Assembly (NCBI RefSeq): GCF_028009165.1
Contig: NC_079241.1
Coordinates: 5,394,001 to 5,458,000, forward strand
Length of the DNA: 64,000 nucleotides
Direction of reading: 5' to 3'
Source of the DNA: Akanthomyces muscarius
Taxonomy: Eukaryota > Ascomycota > Sordariomycetes > Hypocreales > Cordycipitaceae
Within the stretch, counting starts at the first letter, position 1. Each line of letters starts with the position of its first letter. The position numbers and the translations under genes are program-made. Positions 35,713 through 44,895 of this stretch are shown piece after piece. The notes beneath the pieces were generated by a model, which was given only the letters and a program-made list of their open reading frames with translations, was not told the DNA's origin and did not search any database.

Positions 35713-35785
35713 GCGGCAATAGCAACATTGTGTTTACCGATGCGCCCGAGCGTGTAATCATTGTTATCATGACTAGCAGTATGGA
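35713..35785 (-). pseudogene. Relic of a PNP/UDP-phosphorylase NLR N-domain
   Basis: Read on the minus strand, this short segment encodes SHDNNDYTLGRIGKHNVAIA, nearly matching [20 protein letters not shown] in the intact PNP domain of the NLR at about 41340-41395. Similarity stops abruptly at both ends, and no open frame continues. It is a fragment of a second PNP-type NLR gene in the same orientation as the larger pseudogene. Confidence 0.7.
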
Positions 35786-36225
35786 TAGGCTGTCCATGCT
35801 CGGGATTAAACGATCCGAGAAATCTGCGACCATACCTATTCTCAGAAGAATTCCTTATCTACATGGCTGCAGCGGTGGTGTAGGAGACGAAGAGGGCATT
35901 GGAAGTGCTTCTGTCGGCGTAGTTCGATTTTTCGTTCACTAGCCTAAAAATAGTTAATGCACGAGATTATATACCATTTGAACCACGAATATTTCACCTG
36001 AATAGTCTAATAAGAGATCGATAGCGTGTAGCGGACGACGGTTGTAACACAAGCTGCAACTGATCTTATTAGATCTGGCCTTCGCACCGATCAGATCCAA
36101 GGCTGGCTTTTCCCCCATATCCGTCCACATACGCTAACCGCGCGAGAGTACTCCGCCATGATGGAACGGGCACGTGGCTCCTAGGTTATCCGTCCTTCCA
36201 GTCGTGGCTATCCGGATCGTGTTGA

Positions 36226-36490
36226 CACTTATGGCTACACAGGCTTGCGGGGTGTGGAAAGACGGTTCTTAGTGTAACTGTCCTAGATTGTCTCCGGACG
36301 GGATTCGACTGTATTGTCATTAGCTTCTTCTTCAATCCTGGCGATAGGACAAAGCAAACCGTGGATGGCATGCTGCGGTTGCTTGCTGTCTAACTTTGCT
36401 AAGGCGGGCCTGGTTCTGTAAATCTTCTCGTCACTTTATTGTAAGCACACCAGAATGGCCGCGACTAACCCACTACCGAGACGGGGACGG
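36226..36490 (+). pseudogene. Relic of a NACHT domain (P-loop half)
   Basis: On the plus strand the frame beginning at 36226 reads HLWLHRLAGCGKTVLSVTVL, a NACHT Walker A motif (LAGCGKT), then CIVISFFFNPGDRTKQTVDG, the region after the P-loop, and later AHQNGRD and PTTE, all typical of fungal NLR NACHT domains. At least four in-frame stops interrupt it (at about 36391, 36400, 36439 and 36469), all TAA, and most are explicable as CAA-to-TAA changes. It is opposite in strand to the main NLR pseudogene. Confidence 0.75.
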
Positions 36491-36699
36491 ATCCGACGGG
36501 ATATAAGATAGTGCGGCTGCGTGTGATTTGCTGGATGCTTTGCTGACGCTTATTTAGGTTCAGGTGGGCGTTCTGTCAATTGAACATCCTGGCTCGATGT
36601 CGTCACGAGGCTGCTATGAAGAAAGCTCTCGTATCTCTACCGTCGGCCTAAAGCCGCGTCCGACGAGGAGAAGGACTCAAAGCCTTCCAGTGATAACAA

Positions 36700-37096
36700 C
36701 CACGGGAAGCCTCCACCGCCAAAAGTAGGCTTTCAAAATGGCTTGGCTACGCCTTCATCAATAGCACGGAACATCACTAGCCGACCCCAGGCCGCAAGAG
36801 TGACATTAATTACCACGGCAAAACAGTCCGCAGTGAAGCCAGCTGTCCTGAGGCCGGTGCAGGTCAAACCCGTGGAAGTCTCAAGTGACACGATAATGTC
36901 GCACATTCGCCACCATCTTCACCTACACAGCAACCACTACCAAAGAAAACAAGGCAGGCTCGTATAAGATCTCATCACAGGACATAACAAACCCATATCA
37001 GTTCATCTGTTCCAGGCGAACGTCAACAAGAGCGAACCTGCACACCAAGCAGCCCTTCAGCTAGCATATGAAAAGAACTACAACGTGGTTCTACGG
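36700..37096 (+). mobile_element. LINE (non-LTR retrotransposon) fragment
   Basis: At 37010-37096 the plus strand reads LFQANVNKSEPAHQAALQLA then YEKNYNVVL, which matches the start of the endonuclease domain of fungal Tad/LINE ORF2 proteins, where a conserved QANVNKS-type motif is followed by an alternating helix. Similarity ends at about 37096, before the expected LQEP motif, where the minus-strand NACHT relic begins. The Pro/Lys/Thr-rich frame at 36743-36967 could be the tail of ORF1 but is not diagnostic. Identification rests on one motif recognised from memory. Confidence 0.5.
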
Positions 37097-37480
37097 TCTT
37101 GTCTTTATTGTGTAGTTTCTTGTCGACAATACTTCTGGCGTACACTTCTATGTCCGTTTGGACATCATCGTCAAGTCATACCCTCATTGCGAGGAATGGT
37201 TTGTCGGATTTCAGCCACGTTGCGACCAACAATCATGATTTTCGTGGTAGAATCAACGATCGCTCACTGTGTGTTCTCGAGAAATTTGGCTACAGACGTG
37301 TGTTCGGCTTCCCAGGTTTAGCTTCTCCATCATATTCATCGAGCCCATCAAGAACAAAGGTAAATTTCGGAACAGCCCGGACAATCCTCTGCAAAGTCTT
37401 CGAGACGTTAGCCCGCGACGCGGTCTGGCCATTTTGAGACTCCCAGTCCTCTTTCACCAGTTCGAACGCAGCTAGATGAG
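37097..37480 (-). pseudogene. Relic of a NACHT domain (Walker B half)
   Basis: On the minus strand a frame reads HLAAFELVKEDWESQNGQTA, then KTLQRIVRAVPKFTFVLDGL with DEYDG, a NACHT Walker B motif, and after a frame change KIMIVGRNVAEIRQTIP and VYARSIVDKKLHNKDK, which match the following NACHT segment. Stops and frameshifts prevent translation. With the plus-strand P-loop relic at 36226-36490 it shows that more than one NLR gene decayed here. Confidence 0.72.
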
Positions 37481-37829
37481 ACAGTAACCAAGTGAGCCAC
37501 GATCGAACCCGCCACAGAAGGTTTCGTGGTCTCGGAAGGGATGATTTGCCTGGACATATCTGCGGTGATGTACTTCTTAAGAGCCACGCACTTTTCCAAC
37601 GCGAAATAATTTCTCTGAAACAGCCACAGAGCTAAACGTCTAGTCATAACATTATTGCTACCAGTGTGATCAATAATATTAACACCATGCCGAGAAACTT
37701 TGCCCTTCGGCCAGCCGAGCGCAGCTATAAAAACGATGTAGTTCTTCAGGTTAGGCAGGCCATGAACACTAGCACTACCTCATCAATTCTATGTTTCCTG
37801 CATAAGAATGGAGTTGTGCTCGAACGCAA
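37481..37829. other. Non-coding spacer 3' of the NLR pseudogene
   Basis: A minus-strand stretch (about 37760-37500) remains partly open and includes WPKGKVSRHGVNIIDHTGSN; no family is recognised. It may be further decayed mobile or NLR sequence. Confidence 0.4.
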
Positions 37830-40800
37830 TTACTCAATTGCATAATGCATTCGAAGTAGTTTGGCAATTCTCCCGTGCCCCCTACTTGACGCAGCGGTAA
37901 GAGCGGCCCACACGCCTGCATCAGCGCCGTGTTGAAGGAGACTCCGAACTATTCTTTCATGGCCTGCAATTGAAGCAGCCTGCAAAGCATTACCATATGA
38001 TCCACCCTGCGCATTTACATCGGCACCATTATTAAGCAGGATCTCAGCAATTCCCAAATGCCCTTGGTAAGATGCGGCATAAAGAGCATTGCCATAGCCA
38101 CAGCCCTGCTCGTTTACATTTGCGCCTTCTTGAATCAATAACTCAACAATTCCCAGATGCCCTCGAGTTGAAGCAGCCTGGAGAGCATTACCATGCTGTC
38201 CTCCCTGCGCATTTACCTTAGCCCCAGCATCAAGCAGTAGCTTAACAATTCCCAGATGCCCTTGGTAAGACGCAGCACAGAGAGCATTACCACATAATCC
38301 ACTGTGTACATTTGTGTTTGCGCCGTTTTGGAGTAGAATCTTCGTAATGTCCTGGTGACCATGATAAGACGCAGCATAGAGACTATTCCCATGCGCTCGG
38401 AATTTTGCATTTATATCAGCGCCGTTGCTAAGCAAAACCTTAACAACACTCAGATGCCCTCCATTAGAAGCGGCCTGGAGGGCATTGCCATGCTGTCCGC
38501 CCTGCGCATTTACCTTAGCGCCTGCTTGAAGTAGGAGCTTAACAATCTCCAAATGCCCCCGATAAGATGCAGCAGAAAGACTTTGCGCATTTATATTTGC
38601 CCCGTTCTGGAGTAAAATCTTGGCGATGCGGCGATAGCCCCGAGTTGAAGCAACATGGAGAGCATTGCCATGCTGTCCGCCCTGCGCATTTACCCTAGCG
38701 CCGGCGTTGAGCAATAGCTTAACAATTCCCAGATGCCCTCGATAAGACGCAGCACACAGAGCATTGCCATAGTATCCAATCTGAGCGTTTACATCGGCGT
38801 CGTCATCGAGCAGAACATGGACAGATCGGAGCAATCCAGCAAACGATGCATAATACAAAGGGCTGGCGCCCTTGTATTGAGAGCGCAAGTAATCGGGACG
38901 GTCAGGGCAGTATAAAATATACCCCAGTCTGAACGCGTTTTTCGAGGCATAATACTCCTTAACTATATCGAGGACTTTTTGCTTGGACGATTCCACGATA
39001 GCAGCATATTCTGGCCAAAATTGTGCTGAGAATCCTGCGAAAGGGTATTGTTCTTTTGCCTCATCCGGTCGCATAGATGAATCCAACTCTAATAAATAGG
39101 ACAGGCATAAGTTGACCGTAGCTACTGCGGCAGTTGTCTTTTGAAGCTGTTCTGCCAGGTGTGGCTGCAATCGATCTGACTGAAAGTATTCCTGCACCGA
39201 AAAATGTGCAAGCTGAATCTCAGTCACATGTGCTTTCTGCCTTGCATCATAACTAGTAGTCAGAGAAACGAAGCCGGGACAGTATCGTGTTATTTCCGGG
39301 GGGAACCGAAGTCGATTTCTTATTTCAAAGCGCGGTGTACTTGTTGGCTCGATAGCGATAGCATCAATGGCCTCTTCAAGCCGAAGTGGCCGCGGAGAGT
39401 ATATTAATAGTTGCAAAAGTCGTATTGCGCTGGGCATGTACTCAGGGCATATACGTTCAAAGATCCGTGCATATGTCTCATCTAGGGTTCGGGGAAGCGT
39501 TGCCAGAACCTTCTGTATATCATTGCGGCTTAAGGAGCGTTCAAGGGCGTCGAACTGGCAGGCCACCCATCGGAACCTAAGCTTGTCAGCAATTCGGAAT
39601 GGTAGTGCAGTTACCCAAAACACCTACATCCCATCAGCACGTTCACTTAACGTAGTCGCAATTAACGACCGAATTTCTGGTTCGGATTTCCACCTAGCCA
39701 TCTCCTCGACTTTTGTGATGATATATGCGTTGATATCAACCGCCACCAGACAAGACTGGAGTGGGATAATTTCTTCAGCGTGTGCCCACGCCTCAATACA
39801 AGATTTGATATCCTCTTCTGGTCGGCTTGTGATAAGAATATGAGCGTTGGGTAGCGCATGTCTTAATTCCTTAACCCATAACATGACACTGTTAGTGGCG
39901 TTCTCTCCCCGCGTTTCACACTCGTCGAGGCCATCAAGAATAATCTAAACGTCAAGACATTTTGAAATCATACTTTGAAGAACCTTTTGCAATGATGCAC
40001 AGGTTGGTTTTTTTTTATCTTTCTCATACGTGGTGTAAAGAGTATCTACCACTTCTTGAGCTTCGGTATTCTTGTTGTATAGCTGGCTAATCAGCGAGCG
40101 CACAGCGTTTTCTGTCGATCGTTTTTCCACATCTGTAAAGATGAAGTAAAAGTATAACAACCTTTGAGAGGTTAAGGGATGTCTTTGTAGATCTGCAATA
40201 ATAGTGGAGCTAAGGATTGTTTTGCCACAACCCGGCATACCATAAAGCCAGAGGAAAGACCCCTGCTCTGTTTTCCATGACCGATACTTGTCACTATCCA
40301 GCAGCCACTGACCAGTTCCTGGTTGGTGCAGCGCTCGCGCTGTGTTCAGATTGGTTGATGGATCTGGTGCGGACAACTATTGATCAATCTTATCAAGATA
40401 GGCAGAGGTCTGTAAACTTTGCACTCTGGTTTTAGTATCAATCGACACAGACAGAACTTGATTCGATATCTTGTTAGCTAGCTATCCGTAGCTTAGGGTT
40501 AAATTTAGACCTCACCATTCTCAAGCAGCTCCTTTATCTTCTTCTCTGCCTCGACTTTGGTCGGCGAAATCCTTTCGAGGAGGTCTTTGGTATACGCCGC
40601 TGCTGTCATTGCCGCATAGCCTTGCCACTCTTTGTTTTTATGCGTGTCAGAGTAATCACATATACCACGGACCACTAAACATGGAAAGTGATTCATCAGG
40701 CCGCCTGCTTCCATTTCAAAGCACAAAGTCCCCGTTTTATTTGCATACTGATCTCGAAGCTTGGCATTCTCCATCAGCTGGTTTGCAGAGGCGATCAAGC

Positions 40801-41551
40801 CATAATGTATAGCCGGATCATCCTCATCCTCGCCTCGAACAGTGCGTAGGATCACAGACGGAGCGTCGCCGCCACAGCTACTCAGGCAGCACCCTTCGCT
40901 TAGCGGATGAACAACATCTGCTTGGTATAGTCGATCTGTCGCTGCATTAGGGCGGCCGTATTTTTTCCTGAGCCGTTTTTCTGCTGCTAGACGAACTTCA
41001 ATGTCTTCCTGAATAGAGTGTCCATGTCTCTCGTATTTGGCCCTCAGCCCGCTCATCGCTGTGAGTAATACAGGAGGGGGCGAGGCTAAGAAACGCGTGT
41101 TATGAAATGGCTGATCCTGGATGTTTTTGCCAAAGTCGTACTGAAACACGCCACCTAGCCCATTCCGAGGTTCGCTGACCACAACATCACCGAGTCGGAT
41201 ATCGTGTTCCAATGTTGGTGCGCCACCTCCGATGCCGACCATAAGCCCAATCCGGATGTTAGAGAACGTATGGAGCATGTCGCGTGCCACTGTGGCAGCC
41301 GACGCTGTGCCATATTCACCACCGGGTAGGACAGCAATAGCGACATTGTGTTCGCCAATGCGCCCTAATGTATAGTTGTTGTTGTCATGGGTGGCTATAA
41401 AGGCGGGAGGCGTATGTTCCTGGTCAAGGAAGACCTGTGCAGCGACGTATTCGGTTGTCAGAGCGCAGATCCAGCCAACGGTATATTCTTCGTTCGCAAG
41501 CCGGCATGGTTCGGGCGCCAAGCTACCAGCAGCGCCGGGTGCTGACGCCAT
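37830..41551 (-). pseudogene. NLR pseudogene: PNP-NACHT-ankyrin, two in-frame stops
   Basis: A fungal NOD-like receptor, the STAND class linked to allorecognition and response to foreign organisms. Exons inferred: 41551-40516, 40456-39628 and 39576-37830; two introns (59 and 51 bp) restore frame exactly and would give about 1,200 residues. Domains in order: PNP/UDP-phosphorylase-like sensor ([20 protein letters not shown] to about residue 345), NACHT with Walker A GMPGCGKT and Walker B IILDGLDEC, a winged-helix-like region, then about ten ankyrin repeats. Two TAG codons interrupt exon 2: 40379-40377 (context KIDQ-stop-LSAPDP, where Trp would be expected) and 39947-39945 (context LDV-stop-IILDGLDEC). 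Neither can be spliced out with an intron of normal length. Sensor and ankyrin parts remain fully open. Start chosen at MASAPGAAG; an upstream ATG at 41614 is possible. Sequencing error or stop readthrough are alternatives. Confidence 0.85.
37845..38875 (-). repeat. Ankyrin-coding tandem repeat, 99 bp period
   Basis: About ten 33-residue ankyrin units of the form HGNALQAASxxGHLGIVKLL lie end to end. They stay unusually alike at the DNA level; for example the coding of NAQGGQHGNAL recurs almost unchanged. One unit (ANINAQ joined directly to SLSAASYRGH) has lost about six codons, indicating an in-frame deletion between repeats. Confidence 0.88.
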
Positions 41552-41884
41552 GCTATGGTGTATTGAAAGGGTTGGTTGGGAGAATGCGAAGAGACATATA
41601 TTTAAGAGCGACAATACTTCAACGGGACCGTCTAAGCAGTCTGATTGTTATTTTGCAACGAGGGGCAGCCTCACTAGTCCAGGCAGGAGGCGTGACGAGG
41701 CGGGGGGGTTCAGGGCGGGGTTCCGCTAGGCTGCGAGTGCACATCCAGGCCGAAAATTGATTGGCTGTCACGTGCCATGTGTTATAAGCCGTAGCTGTTT
41801 CTCTCCAGTATTCTCTCTGATCGATGGCCGTCCGTACCGAGCCGCGAAAGCGGAGAAGTCCTGGAGCTGTCTGCTCTAACCAAA
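41552..41884. promoter_or_regulatory. Upstream region of the NLR pseudogene
   Basis: 333 bp between the NLR start and the helicase relic. It presumably held the NLR promoter; no specific site is recognised. Confidence 0.4.
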
Positions 41885-42254
41885 AGGGAAGGCGGGCAGT
41901 AAGCCTACGGTACAGGTCGAGGTTGCTCTTGATCTGGTCGTGAAATTTGTCAAGGTCTGCCGCGTAGACACTAAGCTCATAACCTTCAAGGCTCCATACG
42001 CCGCTAATGTCGACGAAATAACGACAGCCAGGAAGAAGCCTGCCTACGCAGCGCTTCGCAGCATGCCTGCGCCGGCGACAATTGACTCGTTCCTAGGCCG
42101 CGAGAATGAGATTGTGTTAGTGGTAATGGTCACTACTGGCCCGACTCCTGGTCCTGGGTTTACAGCAGACGCAAAAAGGCTCAACGTTATGCTTCCGCGA
42201 CATCGCTGTGGTCTGATTATTGTCGGTGGTCTCTTCATCACCGAACCCGCGTGA
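41885..42254 (+). pseudogene. 3' remnant of a UPF1/DNA2-type SF1 helicase
   Basis: The plus-strand frame reads GKAGSKPTVQVEVALDLVVK, then APYAANVDEITTARKKPAYA, PAPATIDSFLGRENEIVLVV and FTADAKRLNVMLPRHRCGLI. These correspond to the C-terminal AAA_12 RecA-like lobe of SF1 helicases, where motif V normally reads TIDSFQGRE and motif VI has a Ser/Thr-Arg pair after LNVML. Here Gln is Leu, and motif VI reads LPRHR, so key residues are changed. No N-terminal lobe or Walker A motif is found upstream. The next 170 bp may continue the relic in another frame. Confidence 0.7.
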
Positions 42255-42798
42255 ATATACGAAGGGCAAGGCAGTGAAGGGACAGGGACAAGCCAGAAAC
42301 AGCAAAATTTTCGCGATCGATGCAGAGGTCAATACGACCCAGAGGAAGGCAGCTGCCTTAAAAGCCGTTCACATGGCAATGCTTGGCTCTGGTCGTTATG
42401 TGACCGTTCCTGTGCAGAAGTAGAAGAAGAGGATCTCACTATTTCGTCGGATAAGGTCAGATACTAGCGATTTCTTTCTCTTTAAGCAGTTAGAAAGTCG
42501 ACGCTATATTAATATATGTGCTTAAAAAATTATATGGGTAAAGCATTGCTTGTCCTACAATCGCTTCTCTTTCCTGTATCTCTCCTTCACTTTTGTCGCT
42601 TTCGTGTTTTTGCAAGACTACATCTAAACAGGTGATGCTCAGTCATGCTGCTCAGCCAAGACGTTGCCCCACCTCAACGTCAACCTCAACTTCATCGCCA
42701 CAGAACGGCGAGCGTATGTAAAGATCATCCACACACTGCTACGTAAAAAGGCCTGGCTCTCTCTTATATTCTCTCTGTAAACTTACTCATACAAAATC
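42255..42798. other. Island boundary and promoter of the ANCHR-like gene
   Basis: No gene is supported. Relic helicase-like sequence fades by about 42.42 kb; the remainder is A/T-rich (about 42500-42540) and then C/T-rich leader before the ATG at 42799. Confidence 0.5.
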
Positions 42799-44023
42799 AT
42801 GGCCGAAGACGTCGGCAAGAGCTTGCTCGAGCGCCTACAGGCACTTCAGGGTGGACCAGGTGGCACTCGATCGTCGCAAGCGCCTCTGTGAGTCCTGACA
42901 GCAACGGGCCGCAGTTGACGCAAAGACACCATCACTAACAGAATCGCCAAGGAAATTAAATATTGATGTCATTGAGAGAGCAAAAACACCATCGAAGGAG
43001 GATGCGCTGACGGCACGGCTCAGGTTCCTGCGCGAAGGTTCCGCGACGCCAGAGCCGGGCGGGCAACGAGCATCACCAAAGCCTGCTGGCCCACCAGCGC
43101 GCGTCCTCTCGGAAAAGCAGGGTTCAGTAGTAGCCCCGTCTGCATCTTTGAGAGAGGGTGATGGCAAGGCAGACGATATCGAACACGTCTTTGAAACCGA
43201 CGACGACACCTTGGAGGAGCTCTTAGCCGACGTCACGCCCGACGAAGAGCTAGGCGCTGTAGGCACACACGAGCCAAGCGACGAGCAGGTCAAGGCGCTT
43301 TTGGAAAAGCTCGCCGATGAGATACCTAAAGACACCGACTCGCCATCAGGGCACAAAGAAGGTGACAGCCAGGAGCTAGATTCCGACGACGACTCGGACA
43401 GCGAGGCCATGAAGCGCAAGGTCAACGACGTCGTGGAGCAATATCAAGACGAAGCAGAGCTGGAAGCTCCATCAGACAAGCAATCTTCGGAAGCCGAGGA
43501 TTTCCAAGACTCTCACGACGAAGCGACGCACGACGACGGCGAACCCGACGCTGCCGACCTGGGACTGCCCTCGGTCCCCTCGGACCTGCAAGACCTTCCG
43601 TCTTCGCCCGGCGCTGGTGCCAAGCAGGGCAAGCCGGACCTGGAGGAGATGACCGCGCGCATAGCGGCCCTACGTGCGGCGAGCCACAACACCGACGGCG
43701 GCGGCGACGACGGTGACGATGGAGGAGGCTCCTTGGGCCTGCCGGATGTGCCGACGTCGCGTCCCTCGACCAAGCCCGTCCAGCGGCTGCAGACGCGGAC
43801 AAAGTACACCGACGACGACGTGGACAGCTGGTGCACCGTGTGCCTCGAGGACGCGACGCTGCGGTGCCTGGGCTGCGACGACGACGTCTACTGCGCGCGG
43901 TGCTGGCGCGAGATGCACATGGGCCCGGCCGCGGCCTTTGACGACCGCAGCCACCGCGCCGTTCAGTTCACGAGGGACAGGAAGAAGAAGGAGGCGCCGC
44001 GCAAGGTCGCGCTGGGCGCGTGA
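42799..44023 (+). CDS. ANCHR/ZFYVE19-like zinc-finger protein
   Basis: Predicted 386-residue acidic protein. Exons are 42799-42887 and 42952-44023; the 64 bp intron has donor GTGAGT, branch point CACTAAC and acceptor CCAAG, the only combination of normal length that joins the two frames. The N terminus is amphipathic (KSLLERLQALQ), followed by a Leu/Arg helix (DALTARLRFLRE) resembling an ESCRT-III-binding MIM-like element, a long Asp/Glu-rich middle, and a C-terminal B-box-like zinc finger (SWCTVCLEDATLRCLGCDDD with YCARCW and paired His). This layout fits the abscission/NoCut checkpoint regulator ANCHR, which restrains VPS4 during cytokinesis in animals. The role in fungi is inferred. Confidence 0.78.
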
Positions 44024-44250
44024 GCATGGGTTGTAAAAATAGCATGATGTTAAACTGAAACTAGCATGAGACCTTCATCCCGTGTACGAATATCCATTGC
44101 CGATGCGCTCATTCATTATCATTATCATGGAAATAGCTCATAGCTGCCCTTGTCTACGGCCGCTTCGGAATTTTACTCGAATTTCAAAACACCCTTGATA
44201 AGCCACTGTCAAACCATTAGTCAAACTGTCGTTCTGATACGTTGTCGTGG

Positions 44251-44895
44251 CTATGCGCCGTCAAAGCTTACAATCTGGCCATTGCCGACTTCAATCGCCA
44301 CCTTGTCCACCTCAATCTTGTCGGGCATCACCACGCGCTTGCCGTCCTCGCGCTCCTCCCACCAGACCTCCCTGCCGGCCATGGTCTTGGCCTTGGCGCC
44401 CGCGGGCCAGGGGCTCTGCGTGACGAGGTGCGCCTCGACGAAGCGGCAGAGGTTGGCGTCGGCGCGGGCCTTGCCGTCGCCGCCCTCGTAGGCGCTGGCG
44501 CCGAGCTCGCCCATCTCGCGCTCATTCTCCCAGGGCTTGCGGGCCAGGGCCTCGACGGCCGAGTTGAGCGGCGCGAGGACCGTCGTCCTGTCGGCGGCGC
44601 TGCCGAGGCGGTCCTCGGTGGCCTCGTGCTGCCGCGCAAACGAGGCGAAGGAGGTGACGGCGCGGTTGGAGCCTAGCGTGTCGCTGAGGCGCACGGCGGT
44701 CTGGACAGGGTGGTGGTCGCCGTCGTCGGGCATGGTGGCGAGGTGCTGCTTCTTGGGCTGGCGGCGGGTGCTTCGCTGGGGAGGAGCGGTGGTCGTGACG
44801 TCGTCGGCGGCGAATCGTGGGCTGCTGCGCACAGCGGCAATGGTGGGCAGAAGAATGAGACAGCCCGACAGTGCGATGACGGGCCGGCGCATCAC
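44251..44895 (-). CDS. Secreted FAS1 (fasciclin)-domain protein
   Basis: Single-exon 214-residue protein. The start at 44895 has two adjacent Met codons. An N-terminal signal peptide is likely (RRPVIALSGCLILLPTIAAV). After a short basic linker, a FAS1 domain covers about residues 65-212: TLGSNRAVTSFASFARQHEA, then the H1-like motif TTVLAPLNSAVEAL and a following conserved KPWE, with DKVAIEVGNGQIVSFDGA closing the domain. FAS1 domains mediate cell adhesion or matrix contacts; vacuolar or extracellular location is likely. No GPI-anchor signal is visible at the C terminus. The exact role is unknown. Confidence 0.8.
   Translation of the reverse strand: MMRRPVIALSGCLILLPTIAAVRSSPRFAADDVTTTAPPQRSTRRQPKKQHLATMPDDGDHHPVQTAVRLSDTLGSNRAVTSFASFARQHEATEDRLGSAADRTTVLAPLNSAVEALARKPWENEREMGELGASAYEGGDGKARADANLCRFVEAHLVTQSPWPAGAKAKTMAGREVWWEEREDGKRVVMPDKIEVDKVAIEVGNGQIVSFDGA

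Noticed and set aside
39601..39628. A third apparent in-frame stop in the NLR (TAG after ADGM)
   Set aside because: It is removed by a 51 bp intron (GTAGGT donor, GCTGAC branch, CTTAG acceptor) that restores ADGM-FRWVACQ, the expected family sequence, so it is not a mutation.
39945..39975. Intron that would remove the second NLR stop codon
   Set aside because: The only GT-AG pair that fits is 29 bp long, below the size of any intron accepted here, so the TAG was kept as a genuine stop.
42888..42914. 27 bp intron in the ANCHR-like gene
   Set aside because: It restores frame, but it is too short; the 64 bp alternative with the same GTGAGT donor, a CTAAC branch point and a CCAAG acceptor also restores frame.
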